Positions 1-5,653 of a stretch of 5,653 nucleotides of DNA are shown here, in pieces; within the stretch, counting starts at the first letter, position 1; the number at the start of each line of letters is the position of its first letter. The DNA is from Pseudomonadota bacterium (GTDB lineage Bacteria; Myxococcota; Polyangia; GCA-2747355; JACKDQ01). Position numbers and translations under genes: made by a program. The notes under the pieces were generated by a model. The model was not told where the DNA came from and ran no database searches. It saw only the letters and a program-made list of their open reading frames with translations. Where the stretch lies: the NCBI GenBank assembly GCA_030591195.1, contig JAUVBO010000251.1, positions 1 through 5,653 of the forward strand. Direction: 5' to 3'.

Positions 1-407
1 ACGCCGCCAAGCCGGGCAAGGAGGCCTTGCGGCGCTGGGTCGGCCGCTGCCGCCAGCGGGGCCTCGCTCGCCAGCCGGACGTCTTCGCCAAGGCGGGGGT
101 GGTGGTCATCCAGTGGGCCGCCGACCGCAACGGCGACCTGCTTCGCCTCGAGTTTGCGGCTGACAACTACCGCGGCTGGGAGGTCGCCGCGGGCTTGACC
201 CTCGCCCACTGCGTCGTCGAGCTGGCGCGCGCGGGCAAGGTCCGCTGGAGCCGCCAGGGTACTGCGCCGCTGCGACTGCCAGAAGCTCCTGGCAGCGCCT
301 CACGGCCCGCGTCCCAGCCCGCATCCCAGCCCGCATCCCAGCCCGCATCCCAGCCCGCATCCCAGCCCGCATCCCGCGGGAGCCGTAGCACACCTCAAGG
401 GGTTTGA
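1..407 (+). CDS. 3' end of an unrecognised protein with a PASQ-repeat tail (partial)
   Basis: The frame is open from base 3 of the window to a TGA at 405-407, so the true start lies upstream; the TTG at 27 is only an internal codon. About 134 residues are visible. The first ~95 look like a folded domain: a basic stretch (KEALRRWVGRCRQRG), a beta-like hydrophobic run (AGVVVIQWA), an alternating strand (LLRLEF), then a helix followed by a short basic strand (LAHCVVELARAGKVRW). That last helix-strand pair loosely recalls the small winged-helix domain ending some metallo-beta-lactamase-fold hydrolases, but no metal-binding motif is in view and I do not assign a family. The last ~40 residues are low complexity, with six PASQ-like units, and are probably a disordered tail. 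The stop lies 32 bases before the next likely start. Function unknown; the reading frame itself is fairly secure because of its G/C-rich third positions. Confidence 0.6.
   Translation, partial: AAKPGKEALRRWVGRCRQRGLARQPDVFAKAGVVVIQWAADRNGDLLRLEFAADNYRGWEVAAGLTLAHCVVELARAGKVRWSRQGTAPLRLPEAPGSASRPASQPASQPASQPASQPASQPASRGSRSTPQGV
304..375 (+). repeat. 12-bp tandem repeat, five perfect units plus one degenerate
   Basis: The unit AGCCCGCATCCC is repeated perfectly five times (316-327, 328-339, 340-351, 352-363, 364-375). It is preceded by a diverged unit at 304-315 (GGCCCGCGTCCC). The period is four codons, so the array stays in frame in the upstream gene and encodes Pro-Ala-Ser-Gln repeats near its C-terminus. 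Copies identical at the DNA level, including third positions, suggest recent slippage expansion rather than selection on the protein alone. There are no spacers, so this is not a CRISPR array. Confidence 0.95.
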
Positions 408-433
408 ATCGTCGGTCCTCTGTGGTTTATAGT
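404..433 (+). promoter_or_regulatory. Candidate sigma-70-type promoter for the signalling cassette
   Basis: TTGAAT at 404-409 (-35-like) and TATAGT at 428-433 (-10-like) are separated by 18 bp, in a short A/T-richer stretch inside otherwise very GC-rich DNA. A start seven bases past the -10 hexamer would fall at base 440, the A of the proposed ATG of the cyclase gene, which would make the transcript leaderless or nearly so. This agrees with the lack of a Shine-Dalgarno sequence just before that ATG. The -35 overlaps the stop codon of the upstream gene. Inferred from consensus match only. Confidence 0.4.
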
Positions 434-439
434 GAAATC

Positions 440-1351
<912 letters not shown>

Positions 1352-1376
1352 TCGGCTCCGGAACGAGCGCGCAGCG

Positions 1377-2417
1377 ATGGAGAAGGTCCCGTTTGGCCGC
1401 TACCTGCTGATCGACCGGATTGGGGCCGGTGGCATGGGTGAGATCTTCGTCGCCCTCTCCGGTGACCTGCCAGGGGTCCAGAAGACCTGCGCGCTGAAGA
1501 AGATCCGGCTCGGCCTCGGCCATCGCGCGGAGTTCATGGGCCGGTTTTGGGACGAAGTGCGGATCGCAGTCGCGCTGTCTCACCCGAACATCGTCAACGT
1601 CTACGAGATCGGTTGCGTCAACCAAGAGTATTTCCTCGCGATGGAGCTGGTCGAGGGGTATGACCTGTGGCGGGTGCTCAGCCGGGCCGCCCGGCTCAAC
1701 AAGCACTTCTCCCTCCGTGCGGCGCTGTACGTCGCCCGCGAGCTGCTCAGCGCGCTCGACTACTGTCACGGCTTGGCCGACGCCAAGGGGCGTCCGCTCG
1801 AGGTGGTCCACCGAGATGTCAGCCCGGGAAACGTGCTGATCTCGTCCGACGGGTGGGTCAAGCTGACGGACTTCGGCCTGGCGCTCTCCACGGCCAAGGA
1901 GGTGCGCACCAAGCCGAGGGAGGTCTTCGGCAAGCCCGGCTACCTCGCCCCGGAGCAACTCTCCGGCAGCCCCCTCGATCACCGGGTCGATGTCTATGCG
2001 GTGGGCGTGTTGCTGTTCGAGATGCTCACGGGGGAGCGCTTCGTCCGGCCCTCCCTCGACCCCTCGCTGCTGTTGAGCGAGATGGCGCGCCGCAGCCAGG
2101 TTCCCCCTTCGAGCCTCCGCCGTCGCGTACCGGCGAAGCTCGACCGGGTGGTAGCCAAGGCGGTGGCCACCGACCCGGAGCGGCGTTTCACCAGCGCACG
2201 GCGTCTACACGATGTGCTGCAGCTGCTGCTGGTGCGGATGGACCCGCTGTATGGGCCAGCCAAGTTCGCCGAGTCGATGCTCGGGCCACTGTTCGAAAAG
2301 CAGGATCAGAGGAGCCAGCTGACGCTGCCGGGAGAGCCGGTGACCCAGGTGCTGGATGGCGGCAGCCGGGCTGGTGAGCTCGAAGCCGACGAGGACGCGA
2401 CCAAGGGCCAACGATGA
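1377..2417 (+). CDS. Soluble Hanks-type serine/threonine protein kinase
   Basis: A 346-residue protein kinase. The fold is complete: glycine loop GAGGMGEIF at 16-24, ATP-anchoring Lys41 in ALKK, helix-C Glu60, catalytic loop HRDVSPGN at 145-152 (Asp147, Asn152), DFG at 165-167, APE at 191-193, the DVYAVG helix at 205-210, and Arg269 in DPERRF. The usual Lys of HRDxKPxN is Ser149, a substitution I recall as common in myxobacterial kinases and not a sign of inactivity. Thr172 and Thr178 lie in the activation segment. The kinase domain ends near 285; the remaining ~60 residues are hydrophilic, with no transmembrane helix or extracellular sensor, so the protein is probably cytosolic and takes its signal from a partner. 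ATG 1377 begins MEKVPFGRY, typical just before the glycine loop; the frame is open further upstream only as a shadow of the cyclase gene. It lies 25 bases after the cyclase, probably in the same transcript. The ribosome binding site is weak. Confidence 0.95.
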   Translation: MEKVPFGRYLLIDRIGAGGMGEIFVALSGDLPGVQKTCALKKIRLGLGHRAEFMGRFWDEVRIAVALSHPNIVNVYEIGCVNQEYFLAMELVEGYDLWRVLSRAARLNKHFSLRAALYVARELLSALDYCHGLADAKGRPLEVVHRDVSPGNVLISSDGWVKLTDFGLALSTAKEVRTKPREVFGKPGYLAPEQLSGSPLDHRVDVYAVGVLLFEMLTGERFVRPSLDPSLLLSEMARRSQVPPSSLRRRVPAKLDRVVAKAVATDPERRFTSARRLHDVLQLLLVRMDPLYGPAKFAESMLGPLFEKQDQRSQLTLPGEPVTQVLDGGSRAGELEADEDATKGQR

Positions 2418-2499
2418 ACCGCCATCGGTATTGTGGCATGGGAAAAAGACGTATGGTATCTTGGGTCCAGCGGATCTTCGAACGGATGTACGCCACCTC
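2418..2499 (+). promoter_or_regulatory. Low-GC leader between the kinase and ATPase genes
   Basis: This 82-bp gap stands out from its surroundings. Read in the downstream gene's frame, about half of its third codon positions are A or T, whereas the flanking genes are overwhelmingly G/C there, so it is best read as non-coding leader. It contains TTGTGG at 2431-2436 and the A/T-rich runs TATGGT (2452-2457) and TATCTT (2457-2462), at spacings of 15 and 20 bp, neither ideal for a sigma-70 promoter. The ATPase gene may thus have its own promoter as well as read-through from the kinase. No terminator-like hairpin with a T-run is seen. Confidence 0.4.
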
Positions 2500-2503
2500 A
2501 TGA
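2438..2503 (+). CDS. Possible 21-residue leader peptide overlapping the ATPase start
   Basis: An ATG at 2438 opens a 21-codon frame (begins MGKRRMVSWV, ends ERMYATS) whose TGA at 2501-2503 shares ATGA with the ATPase start at 2500, a layout typical of translational coupling. The peptide is basic (one Lys, four Arg) with spaced hydrophobic residues. Against it: no ribosome binding site precedes the ATG, and A/T is frequent at its third positions, especially in the first half. A frame this short occurs easily by chance. I record it as a candidate only. Confidence 0.18.
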   Translation: MGKRRMVSWVQRIFERMYATS

Positions 2504-4143
2504 TGATCATCGTCCACAGCGGTATTGCTGACGACCTGAAGCCCTTGGTTGATGCACTCGGCGCACAGGGCTTTGACGTCCTGGAGTGGGACGGCGGGGC
2601 CGAGCCGCCCAACCGGCAAGATCCGGTGCTGCTCGATCTGCGGGCCGAGCTCGACTTGACGGAGCTCTTTGGCGACCACCCGGAGCAGCCCCTGGTGGCG
2701 GTAACCGACCTCTCCTCGGCGGGCAAGCTTGCCGATCTCCCGGCAACCAGCCCGTGGGCCTTCGTGCCGATCGACTGGGCCGTCGACCAGGCCGCCGTGT
2801 TCATCGCCCGCAAGGTCGAGGCCTGGGAGCGTCGCATCCTCGCGGAGGACAAGACCCGCCATCAGCTGGACATGGAGGTCAGCAAGCGGAAGATTCACCG
2901 CGAGGACCAGAGTATCTCGCTGATGGTCAAGAACAGCGAGCTCTCGCGAATGCAGGCCTTCAAGGCCGGTGTGCTGAGCCGCCTGGGCGACGCCGAGCGA
3001 GGCTACATCGCCGACATCCTCAGGCAGGTCACCGAGTTCGAAAAACACGACGACCTGCCGAACTCGCTGAAGAATATCCAGAACAACCTCCACCACACGG
3101 CGGTTAAGATCCAGCACATCTTCCGCTCTTTCGACTACTGGGAGAAGACCGAGCGGGAGCTGGAGGGACGCACGATCCTCGTCTGCCTCACAGCCCGCAA
3201 GACCCGCAAGATGTTGCAGCGGGCGCTGGGCGAGACCAAGGCGAAGCTCCACATCACCTCGACCTGGCAGGAAGGGCTTGAGGTCCTCCGCGACAGCTTC
3301 GTCGATCTGCTCTACATCGACTGGGAGAACTCACAGCTGATCCACGAGTTGCCGGCGGTGCGCCCCGACGTCAAGACCGTGCTGCTGACCAGCGATCTGC
3401 TGTTCGAGGCCTACGGCTCGAAGATGGTCGATCTCCCGCTGGAAAACGTCCTGATCACCAGCGACGCGGGCCTGACCGAGAACGACGAGGATCCGCTGAT
3501 GATGCAGGAGCTGACGGTCACCGCCGGCAAGCTCCTCGGCGACAGCATCTTTGGGCTGGAGAAGTACCTCTCCTGGGGCACCAAGATCCACGAGATCCTG
3601 GTCACCAGCTCGGTGCAGCGGCTCGAGGTGCTCGACAAGATCGGCGAGTTCGCGCCCTCCACGGGCCTGCGCCGGTCGATGTGCCAGAACCTCGAGACGC
3701 TGACTGACGAGCTGCTGATGAACGCCGTGTGGGACGCCCCGGTGGACGAGACCGGTCACCACAAGTATGCGACGCTCTCGCGGCGCAAGGCGGTCCAGTT
3801 GCTGCCTCACGAGTGTCCTATCCTGCGCTTCGGCGCCGACAAGCGCCTGGTGGGGATCAGCGTCACCGACCCCTTTGGCGGGCTCGAGCGCGAGCAGGCC
3901 TACAAGTATCTGATCAAGTGCTTCTCGCGGGCTGAAAACCAGATCGACTCCAAGCGTGGTGGCGCGGGCCTCGGCCTCTACACCGCCTTCTTGTCGGTCT
4001 CGTCGTTCATCATCAACGTGGCGCCGGGGTTCCGGACCGAGGTGATCGGCCTGCTCGACAACAAGCTGTCGCGCCGCAAGCTCTCGGGCCGCTCGCGCAC
4101 CTACCACTACTTCCTGTCCCAGGGCCCACCCCCGAGGCGTTGA
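2500..4143 (+). CDS. Receiver-like/coiled-coil protein with C-terminal GHKL ATPase domain
   Basis: A 547-residue predicted cytoplasmic signalling protein. An N-terminal receiver-like fold (1-105) has strand MIIVHSG, VLLDL with Asp46 at the phospho-acceptor position and VAVTD, but lacks the acidic pair and conserved Lys of true receivers. A charged coiled coil follows (~106-150), then a helical region (~150-218), then a second degenerate receiver-like domain (~223-320: TILVCL, LLYIDW with Asp274, TVLLTSD). The C-terminus is a Bergerat-fold ATPase: N-box DELLMNAV at 403-410, G1-like DPFGG at 457-461, G2 GGAGLGLY at 487-494, then RTEV at 512-515. No recognisable H-box lies at the usual distance before the N-box, so this is probably not a classical histidine kinase; an RsbW/SpoIIAB-like or pseudo-kinase role is possible. 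The start is ATG 2500 (ATG 2503 nearly equal). ATG 2356, preceded by a fair AGGTG, would add 48 residues of poor composition. It is probably co-transcribed with the kinase. Confidence 0.85.
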   Translation: MMIIVHSGIADDLKPLVDALGAQGFDVLEWDGGAEPPNRQDPVLLDLRAELDLTELFGDHPEQPLVAVTDLSSAGKLADLPATSPWAFVPIDWAVDQAAVFIARKVEAWERRILAEDKTRHQLDMEVSKRKIHREDQSISLMVKNSELSRMQAFKAGVLSRLGDAERGYIADILRQVTEFEKHDDLPNSLKNIQNNLHHTAVKIQHIFRSFDYWEKTERELEGRTILVCLTARKTRKMLQRALGETKAKLHITSTWQEGLEVLRDSFVDLLYIDWENSQLIHELPAVRPDVKTVLLTSDLLFEAYGSKMVDLPLENVLITSDAGLTENDEDPLMMQELTVTAGKLLGDSIFGLEKYLSWGTKIHEILVTSSVQRLEVLDKIGEFAPSTGLRRSMCQNLETLTDELLMNAVWDAPVDETGHHKYATLSRRKAVQLLPHECPILRFGADKRLVGISVTDPFGGLEREQAYKYLIKCFSRAENQIDSKRGGAGLGLYTAFLSVSSFIINVAPGFRTEVIGLLDNKLSRRKLSGRSRTYHYFLSQGPPPRR

Positions 4144-4144
4144 T

Positions 4145-4951
4145 TCAGTCGGTGCTCTCGGCCGCGAGCGAGGTGGCGAGCGCCTCCCGCTCCGCGCGAG
4201 CTCGCCAGGCGGCCCAGTGGAACATGCCGGGGACGAACACCGCTCCGGTGGTCGCCACCAGCACCGGAGGGATGAACAGCAGCACGGCGCCGGGAACGGC
4301 GCTGAGCGAGACCGTCCAGAGCAGCGCCAGGGCGCCCCGTGAGCCGCCGAGCACCGGCGCGCCGTGGTCCAAGGCTCGCTGGACGGCGGTGATGTGGTGG
4401 ATGGAGAAGACCACCAGGCCGGCGTGGGCGTGGCCGACGAGCACCAGGCTGAGGAGGATCCAGCTGTTGAATTTCTCGACCGAGACCCCGAGCAGGGTGA
4501 CGCCGACGAGCAGGTGCAGGGTCAGCGGTGTGAGCAACGAGAGGCAGACGAGCGGTAGCAGCAGGCTGAGTCGCTCGAGCTGCTTCACCCGTTCGGTGGC
4601 GTAGGCTCGAGCGCCCCCGCTCTCGAGCTTCATCAGGTCGACCAGCGGGTCACCGGTGGGTGCGAAGGTGTGCAGTGTCCGTCGGCGGAGCACCTCGCCC
4701 GCAGCCAGCCACGCGACACCGGAGGTGATCGCCACGGCGCTCCAGGTGGCGATCAGGATTTGGGTCAGGTGCTTGGCGCCGAAGAGGACGTCGATCAGCA
4801 CCGCGGCGAAGCCGGCAAGCCCCGCCCCGGCAGCCCAGATCCGTGCCTGGCGGCAGGCGTACATGCGGTGCAGAGCCCGGGGCAGCTCGGAGAGCTGGCC
4901 CTCCACGTGGCGGGTGCGGCACCGAGCCGCGTATCTTTCGTCGCGGTACAC
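4145..4951 (-). CDS. Six-helix integral membrane protein of unknown function
   Basis: A 268-residue inner-membrane protein. Hydrophobic segments are visible at about 37-57, 63-86, 128-152, 163-187, 206-224 and 225-244. Basic residues at the N-terminus, after helix 2 (VLRRR), around 120-127 and at the C-terminus (WRARAERE) support both ends being cytoplasmic with six crossings. Between helices 2 and 3 is a ~40-residue hydrophilic cytoplasmic loop. Helix 4 carries His174 and His176 and is followed by His185-His186; with no further pattern these cannot be called metal or haem ligands. There is no signal peptide, lipobox or known transporter motif, and I do not recognise a family. The start is GTG at 4949-4951, preceded by AGGA (complement of 4962-4965) ten bases away. 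The gene ends one base from the convergent ATPase gene. It lies 119 bases downstream of the AgmX/PglI-domain gene on the same strand, so the two may share a transcript. Confidence 0.75.
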   Translation of the reverse strand: MYRDERYAARCRTRHVEGQLSELPRALHRMYACRQARIWAAGAGLAGFAAVLIDVLFGAKHLTQILIATWSAVAITSGVAWLAAGEVLRRRTLHTFAPTGDPLVDLMKLESGGARAYATERVKQLERLSLLLPLVCLSLLTPLTLHLLVGVTLLGVSVEKFNSWILLSLVLVGHAHAGLVVFSIHHITAVQRALDHGAPVLGGSRGALALLWTVSLSAVPGAVLLFIPPVLVATTGAVFVPGMFHWAAWRARAEREALATSLAAESTD

Positions 4952-5070
4952 GCTCGATCAGTCCTACGAAGCCCGTTGGGTGCTTCCTTCGTCAGGGCTC
5001 TGATCTGATCGTGACCGGCGCTGGGGCTGACCGCAAGGTGACGCGAGCGCTGCGCCGTTGGATCGGCGGG
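4952..5070 (-). promoter_or_regulatory. Intergenic leader of the membrane-protein gene with alternative hairpins
   Basis: In the minus-strand RNA, ACGAAG (from 4987-4992) can pair with CTTCGT (from 4966-4971), and a nested GAAGC (from 4982-4986) can pair with GCTTC (from 4968-4972). Both use nearly the same 3' arm, so they exclude each other. The shared arm directly abuts the AGGA (4962-4965) that serves as ribosome binding site for GTG 4951. No U-run follows, so this is not an intrinsic terminator; it may influence translation. No clear -35/-10 pair is visible in the rest of the gap. Confidence 0.35.
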
Positions 5071-5653
5071 TCAGCGGACGGGGCGGAGGACCAGCGGATA
5101 GACAACCTCGGTCGGCCTGCCGCGGGGGAACCGCCAGCGCTTGATCGTCGCGATCGTGCACTGTCCCACCTGCTCGTCTCCGATGGTATTCGCGTCGAGT
5201 GTGGCGTCGAGCACCTCGCCCTCGGCTCCGATCTTGACCCGGATACGCAGCCGGCCCGCGAGCTTGGGGAAACGCTTGAGCCGCCGCTCGTAGCAGGCGC
5301 GGATCTGCACCGCCCGGCTGCGGAAGACCTCGATGATCCCGGCCGACAGACCCGAGCGCCGCAAGCTCACCGCCCGGGTGTCGACGCTGACCCGCGCATC
5401 GACGCCGCCGAGGCCGATCTGCACCAACAGCCGGCGTAGCAGCCGGCCATCGCGGCGCAGCTCCACGAGGTGGCGCCCGACAGCTCCTCTGAGGTCGAGG
5501 TTGGTCGTGCCCACGAGCATCGAGTCGAGGAGCACGTCGGCGTCGGTGGGCCGGCTCTCGACCGTCAGGGCCCCGGTACCGGCGAGCATCCGATGGAGGC
5601 TGGTCCAGCCAGGTTGCAGGTTGAGCCCCAGGCGCGGGCGGGGTTTCGGCGAC
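5071..5653 (-). CDS. PEGA-like and AgmX/PglI C-terminal domain protein (5' end cut off)
   Basis: The frame is open from the right edge of the window to a TGA (complement of 5071-5073); about 194 residues are visible and the true start is outside. The ATG at 5587-5589 is probably internal, since in-frame Pro/Arg-rich coding continues upstream. Numbering from that Met: residues 7-70 resemble a PEGA domain (GALTVESRP, DADVLLDSMLVGTTN, GRHLVELRRDG). Residues ~83-169 match the AgmX/PglI C-terminal domain, a TonB-like fold found in myxobacterial gliding and envelope proteins: IRACYERRL at 96-104, FPKLAG at 107-112, RVKIGAEGEV at 117-126, the second Cys at 144, KRWRFP at 150-155 and VVYPLVL at 162-168. 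The Cys99/Cys144 pair may form a disulfide, suggesting a periplasmic location. No membrane anchor is in view, but it could lie in the missing part. The domain call is strong; a gliding role is not established, since this domain occurs in many unrelated proteins. Confidence 0.8.
   Translation of the reverse strand, partial: SPKPRPRLGLNLQPGWTSLHRMLAGTGALTVESRPTDADVLLDSMLVGTTNLDLRGAVGRHLVELRRDGRLLRRLLVQIGLGGVDARVSVDTRAVSLRRSGLSAGIIEVFRSRAVQIRACYERRLKRFPKLAGRLRIRVKIGAEGEVLDATLDANTIGDEQVGQCTIATIKRWRFPRGRPTEVVYPLVLRPVR

Noticed and set aside
304..375. CRISPR-like repeat array
   Set aside because: Units are 12 bp, contiguous and without spacers; it is a coding tandem repeat.
2435..2452. TGGCAT as the -24 element of a sigma-54 promoter
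   Set aside because: The -12 position reads AAAG-like sequence instead of TTGC, so the second half of the consensus is missing.
2356..2499. Upstream ATG 2356 as start of the ATPase gene, overlapping the kinase by 62 bases
   Set aside because: There is a fair AGGTG before it, but the added 48 residues lose the G/C third-position bias after 2418 and are low complexity; the fold begins at MMIIVHSG. Not fully excluded.
2188..3252. Long minus-strand open frame (354 codons) opposite the kinase tail and ATPase gene
   Set aside because: It mirrors the strongly supported plus-strand ATPase gene; long antisense frames are expected in GC-rich DNA and its product has no recognisable domain.
3331..4107. 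Minus-strand open frame of 258 codons opposite the GHKL domain
   Set aside because: Antisense shadow of a gene with clear N-box and G-box motifs; composition is Arg/Val/Leu/Asp-rich without structure.
4150..4200. GC-rich inverted segments near the convergent gene ends as a bidirectional terminator
   Set aside because: The possible stems (for example GAGG/CCTC around 4169-4189) are short and no T-run follows on either strand.
4140..4604. Plus-strand open frame of 154 codons over the membrane-protein gene
   Set aside because: The minus-strand reading gives well-formed transmembrane helices with positive-inside charge; the plus-strand reading is a Ser/Thr/Arg-rich shadow.
4843..5439. Plus-strand open frame of 198 codons
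   Set aside because: It spans the intergenic gap and is antisense to the well-matched AgmX/PglI C-terminal domain.

Overview
The window is GC-rich (about two thirds G+C by eye, with strong G/C preference at third codon positions). It looks like chromosome of a myxobacterium-like member of the Myxococcota, isolate or metagenome bin. The basis is a soluble Hanks-type Ser/Thr kinase with the HRDVSPGN catalytic loop common in that group, an FHA-GGDEF protein, and a gene ending in an AgmX/PglI-type C-terminal domain. There is no transposon, phage gene, CRISPR array, tRNA or rRNA.

Layout. Positions 1-407 (+) hold the 3' end of an unrecognised gene whose last part contains a perfect 12-bp tandem repeat encoding Pro-Ala-Ser-Gln. 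Positions 440-4143 (+) hold three co-directional signalling genes: an FHA-GGDEF diguanylate cyclase (440-1351), a soluble Ser/Thr protein kinase (1377-2417), and, after an 82-bp low-GC3 gap, a 547-residue protein with two receiver-like domains, a coiled coil and a C-terminal GHKL-type ATPase domain (2500-4143). On the minus strand, ending one base from that gene, are a six-helix membrane protein of unknown function (4145-4951) and, upstream of it, a gene cut by the window edge that encodes a PEGA-like domain followed by an AgmX/PglI (TonB-like) C-terminal domain (5071-5653).

How the genes may work together. The central trio has the parts of a phospho-signalling cassette: a Thr kinase, a phosphothreonine-binding (FHA) protein that makes c-di-GMP, and an ATPase of the kind used in histidine-kinase or anti-sigma/partner-switch signalling. 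The cyclase has a Thr in an acidic N-terminal tail (Thr15, context DDETCAI) that fits the pTxxI preference of some FHA domains. This resembles the phosphorylated tail switches known for GarA/OdhI and the Bdellovibrio FHA-GGDEF protein DgcB. The working hypothesis is that the neighbouring kinase phosphorylates this tail and so gates c-di-GMP synthesis. That link is inferred from gene order and motifs and is not shown by the sequence alone. The minus-strand pair appears unrelated to the cassette.
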